Positions 8,952-17,252 of a stretch of 64,000 nucleotides of DNA are shown piece after piece; the first letter of the stretch is position 1, and the number at the start of each line of letters is the position of its first letter. The position numbers were made by a program, and so were the translations under genes. Source of the stretch: Comamonas sp. KCTC 72670 (GTDB lineage: Bacteria > Myxococcota > Myxococcia > Myxococcales > Myxococcaceae); the NCBI GenBank assembly GCA_014656495.1, contig BNCN01000007.1, forward strand, positions 314,037 through 378,036, in the 5' to 3' direction. The notes under the pieces are model-generated. The model was not told the DNA's origin. It ran no database searches and saw only the letters and a program-made list of their open reading frames with translations.

Positions 8952-9676
8952 CGGAACTCTGGCTCAAGGAGGCATTGGAAGCTTCCGGGCTCGCGCACCC
9001 CACCTCTTTTCCCCGGGACCTCGAAAGTGACACCGAGGATGCCTTTCCCGAAATCGTCACACCGGTGGTCCTGAAAGGGCTGACGTCCGCGACGGTCGCG
9101 AGTTGGTTCACCCAAATGTGCATCGACATCGACTATCCCGTCCCCACGACGCCCCGTCGATTCCGCGGCTGCATGGTGGCGAACAAGGGTCGTGCGTTCC
9201 TTTTTCGCGACAGAAACGACAAGGAAGACGAACAGCTCTTCACACTCGCGCACGAAGTCTCGCATTTCGTGCTCGATCACATGCTGCCGCGGGCTCGGGC
9301 GCTCAAGAAGTATGGCCCCTCCTTCCTCCCAGTGCTGGATGCGCTTCGCCCTCCGACGCACGCGGAGCAACTCGCGCTCGCCTTGGACCAGTTCCCCATC
9401 GGGATCCAAATGGAGCTGATGGAACGGGATGATTCGGGCTTCATTCAGTCAGGAAATGTGGTGCAGGCGGAGCGGCGCGCGGACCGGCTCGCGTTCGAGC
9501 TGCTCGCGCCCGCGGACATCGCTTACCCTTACATCAAGTCATTGGATGAAGAGCGCGGTCCGGCGCAGCTCGCAACCCTGTTCGGGATGCCCCTGCAACA
9601 GGCGCAGACCTATGCCCAGATGCTCATGCGACGTGAGCGGCTTGAGGCGAGTTCCGTGGTGCAATTTCGTCGGTGA
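8948..9676 (+). CDS. ImmA/IrrE-family metallopeptidase
   Basis: 242 residues. A zinc-protease motif HEVSH lies at residues 102-106 within LFTLAHEVSHFVLDHMLP, the exact context of ImmA/IrrE (M78-like) peptidases. A downstream Glu-containing helix RADRLAFELLAPADIAYPYI fits the family pattern RxAxxFAxxLLxP that supplies the third ligand region. The ATG overlaps the upstream TGA (ATGA at 8948-8951). Characterised relatives (ImmA in ICEBs1, IrrE/DdrO in Deinococcus) cleave a repressor after DNA damage. Here the neighbours are a sigma-like factor, an HTH-like protein and DNA-end-processing genes, so a damage- or phage-triggered release switch is a reasonable hypothesis. Confidence 0.88.
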   Translation: MTELWLKEALEASGLAHPTSFPRDLESDTEDAFPEIVTPVVLKGLTSATVASWFTQMCIDIDYPVPTTPRRFRGCMVANKGRAFLFRDRNDKEDEQLFTLAHEVSHFVLDHMLPRARALKKYGPSFLPVLDALRPPTHAEQLALALDQFPIGIQMELMERDDSGFIQSGNVVQAERRADRLAFELLAPADIAYPYIKSLDEERGPAQLATLFGMPLQQAQTYAQMLMRRERLEASSVVQFRR

Positions 9677-9691
9677 AGCTGGGAGGCAAGC

Positions 9692-10876
9692 ATGGCTGGT
9701 GGTTTCCCCTTCGAGGGCGACGCAGATGTCGTGGGCGACGACGACTTCCGTAAAGCCTTTGGCGAGGACCTGGACAAGACACTCAACATCGACTCCTGGT
9801 CTCAGGGGTTCGACATCGCGGACATCATGGACCGGTTCCGGTCGGAGATCTCCGGAGCCGTCGACAAGGAGGGACGCGCGCGCGCCCTCATCCGAGATGA
9901 GGTGTTCCCCATCATCGCCAGCCGTCCTGGCGCGCCGAAGGGCTCTGGCGTCTATCCAACGACCCCTGAGCAACTGGAGATTATCCACAACGGCTTGCTG
10001 TTCGCGGGAAAAGTCGACGCCGTCTATGGCACTACGACCAGTCACGAGAGCCTGCCTCTAGGCATCACTCAGCTTGGCATCGCCCTGGTGGGCTACGGAG
10101 GCACGTCGGGCACCTTCTCCCAGCGATTGTTCCGCAAGGAGATGACGCAGCAGAGCACCGACCCCGTGCAAGAAGCCATCGCCAGCATCAACCACCGGAT
10201 GCGCCGTGCTGCAGGCCCTCGCCATGACACGCTGACGAAGCTGGCCCGGCGCGGCATCCGGGCGTATGCGGAACGCGCAGTCCTCGTCGAGAAGTCCTCT
10301 GCGGAGTGGCGCATCGGGCATGGCAATCCCTGCGCGTACGAGCTGCTGTCCGGCTCTGGCTATCGCAGCCTGCTGGTGGCAGCACTGGAGCTGCTGCGGC
10401 GTCTCATCCAGGAGCACCAGAAGTTCGTTTTCGTCACCAGTGACATGGAGCAGCGGGGCTACCTGACCCTGGGATACGCCCTACGCGCGGGCGAGTACAT
10501 CCTCATCGATACGATGCAGAGCTTTGGTGAGCGTGTCGTCAACCGGTGGAAATACGAAGACGACGGCGCGCAACAGGCAAAGAAGTTCGTGGACGAATGC
10601 TGCCCGGACGTCGTGTGCGGCGTCTTCCGCGCGTCCGAGCGCACGCCGCCGCTCACGTTCTACGCGCACCGGGAGCACGTCGACTTCGCGGTCCGCGTGG
10701 CGATGGCCGACAGCATCCTCCGCCCGGAGCGCGGCTTCCCGATGCTCCTCGACGTGGCGGAGACAGCGTGCCGCAGCGCCTTTGGCGAGGACGGCTTCCT
10801 GGGATTGGTTCACGACGCCTACGCCCAGGCGGGCGCGAACCTCGAGTACTTCACCGACCGGATCAAGAGCAGGTAG
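9692..10876 (+). CDS. NurA-like nuclease candidate partnered with HerA
   Basis: 394 residues, no signal peptide or membrane segment. Start ATG 9692 follows a GGGAGG site, 15 bases after the protease gene. The segment FAGKVDAVYGTTTSHESLP followed by GITQLGIALVGYGG recalls the first acidic beta-strand of NurA proteins. Later there are SINHRMRRAAG, a ~50-residue region ending in an EWR motif, and HREHVDFAVRVAMADSILRP near the C terminus, where NurA carries its conserved late basic/His segment. The main argument is context: the next gene, 13 bases on, is a HerA ATPase, and NurA is its classical partner for DNA end resection. The sequence match is weak by eye; another nuclease or effector fold remains possible. 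Confidence 0.55.
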   Translation: MAGGFPFEGDADVVGDDDFRKAFGEDLDKTLNIDSWSQGFDIADIMDRFRSEISGAVDKEGRARALIRDEVFPIIASRPGAPKGSGVYPTTPEQLEIIHNGLLFAGKVDAVYGTTTSHESLPLGITQLGIALVGYGGTSGTFSQRLFRKEMTQQSTDPVQEAIASINHRMRRAAGPRHDTLTKLARRGIRAYAERAVLVEKSSAEWRIGHGNPCAYELLSGSGYRSLLVAALELLRRLIQEHQKFVFVTSDMEQRGYLTLGYALRAGEYILIDTMQSFGERVVNRWKYEDDGAQQAKKFVDECCPDVVCGVFRASERTPPLTFYAHREHVDFAVRVAMADSILRPERGFPMLLDVAETACRSAFGEDGFLGLVHDAYAQAGANLEYFTDRIKSR

Positions 10877-10889
10877 GAGGAGAATGAGC

Positions 10890-13247
10890 ATGGCTGATGA
10901 AGGCAGGGGGCAGCGCTCTTCCCAGGCAGGGTCGTCAAGGGGCTCCGCCCCCCACTCCACGCAGGCCGCGAGCAGGCCCGCGCACGAAGCCGCAGGCGGA
11001 AGAGGCGCGCCACCGGGCAGCGCCGGGCCTGCGGGCACGGCCCCTGGGGGCGCCATGAGGCCGCAGATGGGCCCGGGCCCTGGACGGCCTGGCGCCGCGC
11101 CACCCAATGGCAGACCGCCCATGACGGCCCAGGGCGCGCTCGCGGCCCCGGGCGCCAGTGCTCCCAATGGCGCGGGGAGACCCCCTCCGCCAGGCCCGAC
11201 CAACGGCCCGTCGCGTCCCCCTCCAAGTGCGAACGGGAATGGCCAGCACCGGGGCCCGCCCACGCAAGCCGCGCCGGTGATGAACGGCAAGGCCCCCCTC
11301 CCCACGCCTCCCGCCCAGACGCCTCCCCAACCCTTCCAGCCGACGTCCCCGGAAACCCTCCAGGCGCTGGACGCGCTCAAACAGCAGAACAAGTCCGCGG
11401 CCCAGTTGGACCCCGAGTTGGAGACCGCGGTGGGCTTCACCCACTTCGACGTGTCCTCCAGCCAGGACAACCTCATCACCGTGCTGCTGACGCGAGACGA
11501 CCTGCACCAGCTCGCGTCCCAGACGCTGGTCCGGGTGAAGTCCCGCGAGGACAACCGCGCCTATCTCGGCGTGGTGGTGCGGGGGCCCTTCGCGGAGCCC
11601 AACGCGGTGCCCGCAAACTCCACCATGGCCATTGGCGTCGTCACGCATGGCAAGAAGCTGGCGTACACCTTCGACTATCACGGGCGCGCGGAGATTGAGA
11701 TTGTCGGAGAGGAGATCGACGGCGTGCTCAAGCCGCCCCGCTTCCGTCCCCGTCCGCAGAGCCCCGTCTTTCTGCTCGATGACGAGGAGAGCACCCGCGT
11801 GCTGGGAACCGCTGGCGACCTGTGTCTGGGGCTCGTCGTGGGCTACGAGAAGATGGAGGCCCGCCTCAATCCCCGCGACAAGGCCATCCTCCCACGTCAC
11901 ACGGGCATCATTGGGACGACGGGTGGAGGCAAGTCGACCACGGTCGCCACGCTCATCCACCGCGCGCAGCAGCAAGGCATCGCCACCATCGTGTTCGACG
12001 TGGAGGGCGAATACACGCACGTGGATCGGCCCACGGACCACCCCGCGATGGTCGAGGCCCTCAAGCGCCGTGGCCAACGGGCCGAGGGCGTCAAGGACCT
12101 GCACATCCACCACCTCGTCGGCCGCGAATGCTTCAACCCGAAGCACCGGAACAAGCGCATCTTCTCGCTGCAGTTCTCCAGTCTCTCGCCCTACGCGCTC
12201 GCGGAGATTCTGGAGCTGTCGGACGCGCAGCAGGAGCGCTTCCTCAAGGCCTACGACGTCACCAAGCTGCTGCTCGAGGACTTCAAGATCTTCCCGACGA
12301 CGGAGGAGGAGCGCAGCAAGGCGCTGGAAGTGGATGAGCTGACGACGGGCTATCCCCACATGACCATCGACCACGTGCTCGACGTGGTCAGCGCGTACAT
12401 CTACAGCCTCGGCCACGAAGGCCGGGCAGAGGCCCGCGCGGCCCGGCCGAAGACCGCATCCCGCAAACGAGCCGCTGCATCAGAGGACAACCAGGACCAG
12501 GACGACGAGTCCGAGGACACGCCCACGACGCCCTCGCGCAGCGTCACGCTCACGACCGAGTTCAAGAGCAACTTCGGCAAGGTGATTGGCCGGGTCATGG
12601 CCAATCCCAGCCGTCATGAGGTGAGCTGGAGGACGCTGGCCAGCAAGCTGCGCGGGCTCCGGCGCCTGGGCATCTTCGACGTCGGCAACACGCAGGGCGT
12701 CGCCTACGAATCCATGCTCACGCCCGGCCGGGTCTCCGTCATCGACCTGTCGGACACGGACTCACCGCAGCTCAACAACCTGGTCATCGCGGACATCCTG
12801 CGCGGCCTCCAGGACGCGCAGGAGGAGCGCTACCAGCGGGCCCACACGACGGACGGCGCCGTGACGCCGGTGCTCATCATCATCGAGGAGGCCCACGAGT
12901 TCCTCTCCGCCAACCGCATCTCCCAGATGCCCGTGCTCTTCGAGCAGGTGGCGAAGATCGCCAAGCGGGGCCGCAAGCGCTGGATGGGGCTCGTGTTCGT
13001 CACCCAGCTCCCGCAGCACCTCCCCAACGAGGTGCTGGGCCTCATCAACAACTTCGTCATCCACAAAATCGCGGACAGCTCCGTCATCGCCCGAATGCAG
13101 AAGTCGGTGGGCAGCATCGATGAGGGCTTGTGGGACCGCGTCTCCCGGCTCGCCCCGGGCCAGGCGCTGGTGTCGTTCAGCAACTTCACCCGGCCGTTGA
13201 TGGTCGCGGTGGACCCCGCACCGGTGAAGCGGCTGCTCGTGGAATGA
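10890..13247 (+). CDS. herA: HerA-type bipolar DNA translocase / HAS-barrel ATPase
   Basis: 785 residues. The first ~165 are Pro/Gly/Ala-rich and surely disordered. A HAS-barrel-like beta region follows, about 185-300. The ATPase core has Walker A GTTGGGKST (Lys348) and Walker B LIIIEEAHEF at about 661-670. A charged insert with DNQDQDDESEDTPT sits near 530. The C terminus has the HerA block NNFVIHKIADSSVIARMQKS and the late LAPGQALVSFSNFTRPLMV. HerA forms hexamers that pump DNA and work with NurA. The start is chosen at ATG 10890, nine bases after AGGAGG; ATG 10884 is also possible. The frame is open back to 10524 but only as a shadow of the upstream gene. The long disordered N-tail is unusual for HerA. 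Confidence 0.92.
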   Translation: MADEGRGQRSSQAGSSRGSAPHSTQAASRPAHEAAGGRGAPPGSAGPAGTAPGGAMRPQMGPGPGRPGAAPPNGRPPMTAQGALAAPGASAPNGAGRPPPPGPTNGPSRPPPSANGNGQHRGPPTQAAPVMNGKAPLPTPPAQTPPQPFQPTSPETLQALDALKQQNKSAAQLDPELETAVGFTHFDVSSSQDNLITVLLTRDDLHQLASQTLVRVKSREDNRAYLGVVVRGPFAEPNAVPANSTMAIGVVTHGKKLAYTFDYHGRAEIEIVGEEIDGVLKPPRFRPRPQSPVFLLDDEESTRVLGTAGDLCLGLVVGYEKMEARLNPRDKAILPRHTGIIGTTGGGKSTTVATLIHRAQQQGIATIVFDVEGEYTHVDRPTDHPAMVEALKRRGQRAEGVKDLHIHHLVGRECFNPKHRNKRIFSLQFSSLSPYALAEILELSDAQQERFLKAYDVTKLLLEDFKIFPTTEEERSKALEVDELTTGYPHMTIDHVLDVVSAYIYSLGHEGRAEARAARPKTASRKRAAASEDNQDQDDESEDTPTTPSRSVTLTTEFKSNFGKVIGRVMANPSRHEVSWRTLASKLRGLRRLGIFDVGNTQGVAYESMLTPGRVSVIDLSDTDSPQLNNLVIADILRGLQDAQEERYQRAHTTDGAVTPVLIIIEEAHEFLSANRISQMPVLFEQVAKIAKRGRKRWMGLVFVTQLPQHLPNEVLGLINNFVIHKIADSSVIARMQKSVGSIDEGLWDRVSRLAPGQALVSFSNFTRPLMVAVDPAPVKRLLVE

Positions 13248-13263
13248 CATCCCAGGGAGTGGG

Positions 13264-13286
13264 GGGCTGGACGCGCGGGCCAGCCC
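13264..13286 (+). terminator. Short stem-loop after herA
   Basis: GGGCTGG (13264-13270) pairs with CCAGCCC (13280-13286) around a 9-base loop, 17 bases after the herA stop and before the next start codon. It is a modest candidate for operon termination. Confidence 0.35.
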
Positions 13287-13302
13287 GGGCCACATAGCGG
13301 AC

Positions 13303-13608
13303 ATGGACCGACTCATGATGGCCACAGGCGCGGCCCTGGCCTCCCTGCTGCTGACCGCTTGCAGCGGGGACTCCGGCGACGACAACGGAGAGGGCTGCGC
13401 CCAGGTGGTCGTGTTCGCGAGGCCCGCGGCGGGCGGCGCCGAGTGCCGGAGCTTCGCGACGCCGTGTGACGTGCCCGCGGGCTTCATCAAGTGCTGCGGC
13501 GGCTTCTACGGCGGCTGCGTGTCACCGGGGACGCGCTGCGTCGATGACCCGCTGGATGCCTGCTCGCCGGGCTCGGGAGCGACCGACTGCCCGGGCATCT
13601 GCCAGTAA
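13303..13608 (+). CDS. Small cysteine-rich lipoprotein
   Basis: 101 residues. The signal peptide MDRLMMATGAALASLLLTAC ends in a lipobox (LTAC), followed by an acidic linker SGDSGDDNGEG. About nine further cysteines lie in the mature part (AECRSF, IKCCGGFYGGC, DACSPG, DCPGIC), suggesting a disulfide-knotted domain outside the cytoplasm. No family is recognised. It follows the herA operon by 55 bases with a possible terminator between, so it is probably unrelated. Small Cys-rich lipoproteins are common in myxobacteria. Confidence 0.75.
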   Translation: MDRLMMATGAALASLLLTACSGDSGDDNGEGCAQVVVFARPAAGGAECRSFATPCDVPAGFIKCCGGFYGGCVSPGTRCVDDPLDACSPGSGATDCPGICQ

Positions 13609-13618
13609 CAGGCGACGG

Positions 13619-13765
13619 CTACTTCTTCTCGTCGTCACGACGCGCGGAGGCGTCCTGGCCTTCCTTCTTCCGGTAGCCCCAGGTGGAGCTCCACATCCCG
13701 GGCCCGGTGAAGAGCACGGTGATGAGCGTCATCACCGCGGCGCCAATGAGGATTTCGAAAACCAT
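13619..13765 (-). CDS. 48-aa single-pass membrane protein
   Basis: A short gene on the minus strand. ATG (reverse strand) at 13765 is preceded by GGAGG 12 bases upstream. The product has one transmembrane segment (FEILIGAAVMTLITVLFTG) and a charged cytoplasmic tail ending in RRDDEKK. Longer minus-strand frames through here are Arg-rich shadows. It converges on the lipoprotein gene ending at 13608. Function is unknown. The clean hydrophobic-then-charged layout and the ribosome site support a real gene. Confidence 0.6.
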   Translation of the reverse strand: MVFEILIGAAVMTLITVLFTGPGMWSSTWGYRKKEGQDASARRDDEKK

Positions 13766-13941
13766 GCCGCGAACGCGCCTCCGTACCCGGTCCGTACGGC
13801 AGGCACGCGCCCCACCGCACTCACTGTCATGCCGTAACCCCTTGCTGGAAGCAATGCGCGTAGGCCCTAGAAGCCTCCCGCGAACACTGGGCCCGCCTGC
13901 CCGGCCGCGCCGGAGCGGCGTTGGAGTACGCTGCCACGCGC

Positions 13942-14937
13942 ATGGCACTCGCCTCCCTCCCCGCGCGTTGGCGCATCTCGCGAACCCAGGCCGCCGTCCT
14001 GCTGGGCGCCTTCCTGTCGCTGTCCGGATGCGACGGGCGCTGGACACCACCGGGCCCCGGGACGGACGACGACTGCGTCGGCACGCGCTGCGGCACGCCC
14101 GAGCCCCCCGACTCGGCGCTCGAGGGCAGCGTCCGCATCGCCGCGTACAACGTGCAGCGCTTCTTCGACACGGTGTGTGACTCCGGCGCGTGTGGGGGGA
14201 GCAACTACGAGGCCCTGCCGACGCCTTCCGAGTTCGGCATGAAGGCGGACCGGCTCGCCTCGGCCATCTCACGGCTGAACGCGGACGTGGTGCTGCTCGC
14301 GGAGGTGGAGACCCAGGCCTCGCTGGATGCGCTGACGTCCCGCCTCCCCCGCTTCGGCTACGCGGAGCTGGGTGAGACGGGTGCCCCGGCGTCGGTGGAC
14401 GTGGCCGTCATCTCCGTCCACCCCATCACCCGCGTCCGGGGCCACCGCCACCGCCCGCTCTGGCGCCCCGACGGCACCGAGACGCGCTTCGCCCGGGAGC
14501 TGCTGGAGGTCCACCTGGACGTGGAGGGCAAGCAGGTCATCGTCTTCTCCGCGCACTTCCGCTCCAAGTCGAGCGACGACCCGGGGCGCCGCTTCGCGGA
14601 GGCCGACGCGGCGCGTGACATCATCGCGGGCGTCGCCCAGGCCACGCCGAACGCGCTGGTGGTGCTGGGGGGTGACCTCAACGACGTGCCGGGCTCCGAG
14701 CCCATCCAGGCGCTGGAGCGCGACGGCGCGTTGCTGCGCGTCGCCAGCGACCGGCCGGACGACGAGACGTGGACGTATTCGTTCTACGGCGAGCGCCAGG
14801 CCATCGACCACCTGTACCTGGCGCGCGGAGGCGGAGCGTATGTGCCCGGCTCGTTCCGGGCCATGCGCGATCCGCGGGGCGGCTATGGCGGCTCCGACCA
14901 TGCCGCCGTCTACGCGGACTTCATGCCCGCGCCGTGA
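13942..14937 (+). CDS. Endonuclease/exonuclease/phosphatase-family lipoprotein
   Basis: 331 residues. The signal peptide ends in a lipobox (SLSGC). The mature part is an EEP (DNase I-like) fold: IAAYNVQRFFDT near the start, a metal-binding Glu in LLAEVET, VVLGGDLNDVPGS as the central GDxN motif, and a terminal GGSDHAAVYAD carrying the catalytic His. Family members are secreted nucleases or phosphodiesterases; the lipid anchor places it at the cell surface or in the periplasm. The ATG at 13942 starts the signal peptide; TTG 13921 is less likely. For a soil predator, scavenging extracellular nucleic acid is plausible, but the substrate is not visible from sequence. Confidence 0.88.
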   Translation: MALASLPARWRISRTQAAVLLGAFLSLSGCDGRWTPPGPGTDDDCVGTRCGTPEPPDSALEGSVRIAAYNVQRFFDTVCDSGACGGSNYEALPTPSEFGMKADRLASAISRLNADVVLLAEVETQASLDALTSRLPRFGYAELGETGAPASVDVAVISVHPITRVRGHRHRPLWRPDGTETRFARELLEVHLDVEGKQVIVFSAHFRSKSSDDPGRRFAEADAARDIIAGVAQATPNALVVLGGDLNDVPGSEPIQALERDGALLRVASDRPDDETWTYSFYGERQAIDHLYLARGGGAYVPGSFRAMRDPRGGYGGSDHAAVYADFMPAP

Positions 14938-14946
14938 GGCGCCGGC

Positions 14947-15480
14947 TCAGGCCGCGGGGATTGCCTGGATGTCCAGCTCCAGGTCGATCTTCTCGCCGAC
15001 GAGCCACCCACCGTTGTCGAGCGTCTTGTTCCAGCGGATGCCGTAGTCCGTGCGGTTGATGGTGGTGCGCGCGGAGTAGATGAGCCGCGTGTTGCCCCAC
15101 GGGTCCTTCGACGTGGCGGTGTGACGCGCCTCGAAGGCCACGGGCTGGGTGACGTTGCGGATGGTCAAATCGCCCAGCAGGCGGAAGCTGGCGCCGCCGG
15201 TGGGCTCCACCTTGGTGCTGCGGAAGGTGAGCTTGGGCGCGGCGTCCGCGTCGAGGAAGTCCGGCGAGCGCAGGTGCGCATCCCGGTCCGGCGCGCCGGT
15301 GTAGATGCTCGCCGTCTCAACGCTCATGTCGACCTCGCCCTGGATGGGCTGCTCGGGATTCACGCGGAGTGTTCCGCTGAAGCGCTCGAAGCGGCCGTGG
15401 ACGCGCGCCACCACCATGTGACGCGCCACGAACAGGACGGACGAATGCGAAGGATCGATGTTCCAGGTGCTCACGGACAT
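14947..15480 (-). CDS. YceI-family lipid-binding protein
   Basis: 177 residues and no signal peptide, so probably cytoplasmic, unlike periplasmic E. coli YceI. It has the family's lipocalin-like signature: TWNIDPSHSSVLFVARHMVV at the N terminus, GEVDMSVETASI, RDAHLRSPDFLDADAAPKLTF in the middle, GDLTIRNVTQPV and a terminal GEKIDLELDIQA. YceI proteins bind isoprenoid-like or fatty-acid chains. The start is the ATG at 15480; upstream in-frame codons are not protein-like. It converges on the EEP gene with nine bases between. It has its own upstream region (15481-15836), divergent to the radical SAM gene. Confidence 0.93.
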   Translation of the reverse strand: MSVSTWNIDPSHSSVLFVARHMVVARVHGRFERFSGTLRVNPEQPIQGEVDMSVETASIYTGAPDRDAHLRSPDFLDADAAPKLTFRSTKVEPTGGASFRLLGDLTIRNVTQPVAFEARHTATSKDPWGNTRLIYSARTTINRTDYGIRWNKTLDNGGWLVGEKIDLELDIQAIPAA

Positions 15481-15836
15481 GGAGGAGTCGCTCGGCGGGG
15501 AGGGGGCGGGGGGAACGAAGCGATTCGAGCGGGGGGAGCCGACGAGCAGACCCTCACTAAATAATGACCCACTCACTGAAATTCCATGCACACGGTGTGA
15601 CGAGGCTTGAGGCACCGTGAGTCGCGTTCGTCGTGTGACACTCCGGAACTCAGGATGTCCGCTGCGCGCAGCAGGATTGAGCCTGGGATACAGGCTTCGC
15701 CCTGCTGTCATTTTGCCTAGGCCGTGAAACAGGGGGATTCTGTTTTCAAGGCCAGGCCGGGGGAGCCGAACCCTTCTGACGCATGCTCCTTGCCGCTCCG
15801 TGGCCACGCCGCCTCTTCTTGGAGCCACGTCACCGC
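15481..15836. promoter_or_regulatory. Divergent intergenic region between yceI-like and radical SAM genes
   Basis: 356 bases without a gene. An A/T-rich patch (ACTAAATAATGACCC, about 15556-15570) is the most promoter-like sequence here and suits the minus-strand yceI-like gene. A second patch with TGTCATTTTGCCTAGG (about 15706-15721) may serve the plus-strand gene. No confident -35/-10 pairs. Confidence 0.35.
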
Positions 15837-17252
15837 ATGCGGATTGCCGTCATCGCCACGTACACGCACCCCACCCGGCTGCGCCTCAAGGAACCCTCCA
15901 TCATGCAGTCCTCCGTGCCGGAGCTCATCGCCGGCCTGTGCCCCGAGCACGCGGAGGTGGAGATCTTCAACGAGAAGGAGCGCGACATCCCCATGGACCG
16001 CCATTGGGACCTCGTCTTCTTCTCCTATCTGCATTCCTTCTATGAGCACACCAAGGTGCTCTCCTCCCTCTTCCGCCAGCGCGGCATGAAGACGGTCGCC
16101 GGGGGCCGCCACGCCAGCTACTTCCCCGACGACGCGCAGCAGTACTTCGATGCCGTCATCACCGGCGAGCCCGAGGCCAACGTGCCGGCGCTCATCGAGG
16201 ACTTCGAGAAGGGCCAGCTCCAGCCGCGCTACCAGCGCCCGCCGCTGGGCCCCACCGCCATCCGGCCCTCGCGCTACGACCTCATCGACTTCACGCACAA
16301 CACGCTGCGGCTGCCCGGCATCGAGGCGTCTCGCGGCTGTCCCTTCTCCTGCAACTTCTGCGTCCTCACCGGCAACGAGCGCTACCGCTACCGCCCCGTC
16401 GCGCACGTCATCGACGAAATCCAGACGCGCATGCGCTGGAACCCCAACTTCCTGGGGCTGATGGATGACGCGTTCATCTTCCTGGACAACAACCTCGGCG
16501 GCTCACCGAAATACCTGCGCGAGCTGTGCGAGGCCCTCATCCCGCTGAAGAAGACGTGGGGCTGCGCCCTCACCTTCAACGTGCTCAAGGACGAGGCGTT
16601 GGTGAAGCTGATGGCCAAGGCCGGCTGCCGGTATGTCTACACCGGCCTGGAGTCCCTCAACCCCGACTCCATCAAGGCCATGAACAAGGGCCAGAACAAG
16701 CTGAGCGAGGTCGACGCCGTCATCCGCCGCGTCTTCTCCGCCGGCATCCTGCTGTCCTTCGGCCTCATCGTCGGCTCGGACGGCGACACCAACGAATACC
16801 TGGAGAAGCTCCCCGAGTACCTCTCCGACCTCCAGTACTTCTCCGTCACCTTCCTGGGCATCGTGTGCCCCTACCCGGAGACGCCCTTCTTCCGGGAGCT
16901 CCAGGCCGAGGGCCGGCTCCTCCCCGGAACGCTCAGCCGCGACTACGACGGCTACACGCTCTGTCACCAGCCCAAGAACCTCCACACGTCGGAGGTCATC
17001 GAGCACTTCCACCGGCTGTGCGGCCAGCTCGGCAGCCTGCCCAACATCGCGCGCCACTACTGGTCCAAGCTGACGATGAGCGACATGCCCCGGTACAAGC
17101 AGACCATCCTCTTCTCCGGGCCCGAAATCACGAGCATCCGAAACCCGGTGAAGAACGCCGCGCGCCGCTACATCGCCGGTCAGGACGCGCTGGAGTACTG
17201 GGACACGCAGCAGATGAACCAGCTCGGGCTCCGGCCGCAGCGGCTCACGTGA
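15837..17252 (+). CDS. B12-binding-domain radical SAM protein
   Basis: 471 residues. The N-terminal ~150 form a cobalamin-binding-like Rossmann domain (VIATYTHPTRLRLKEPS, DLVFFSYLHS, TVAGGRHASYFP, DAVITGEPEANV). The radical SAM core follows, with CPFSCNFC giving the cluster ligands Cys168, Cys172 and Cys175, then GLMDDAFIF and YTGLESLNPDSI typical of Elp3/MiaB-fold barrels. It has no MTTase TRAM domain. Such stand-alone enzymes methylate or rearrange unactivated carbons in natural-product or lipid pathways (compare BchE and the HpnJ type). The start is ATG 15837; upstream frame to 15783 lacks a ribosome site. The 3' end overlaps the convergent giant gene by 8 bases. Substrate unknown. Confidence 0.88.
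   Translation: MRIAVIATYTHPTRLRLKEPSIMQSSVPELIAGLCPEHAEVEIFNEKERDIPMDRHWDLVFFSYLHSFYEHTKVLSSLFRQRGMKTVAGGRHASYFPDDAQQYFDAVITGEPEANVPALIEDFEKGQLQPRYQRPPLGPTAIRPSRYDLIDFTHNTLRLPGIEASRGCPFSCNFCVLTGNERYRYRPVAHVIDEIQTRMRWNPNFLGLMDDAFIFLDNNLGGSPKYLRELCEALIPLKKTWGCALTFNVLKDEALVKLMAKAGCRYVYTGLESLNPDSIKAMNKGQNKLSEVDAVIRRVFSAGILLSFGLIVGSDGDTNEYLEKLPEYLSDLQYFSVTFLGIVCPYPETPFFRELQAEGRLLPGTLSRDYDGYTLCHQPKNLHTSEVIEHFHRLCGQLGSLPNIARHYWSKLTMSDMPRYKQTILFSGPEITSIRNPVKNAARRYIAGQDALEYWDTQQMNQLGLRPQRLT

Noticed and set aside
15645..15669. GGAACT resembling an ECF-sigma -35 element upstream of the radical SAM gene
   Set aside because: No matching -10 (GTC-type) at the expected distance.
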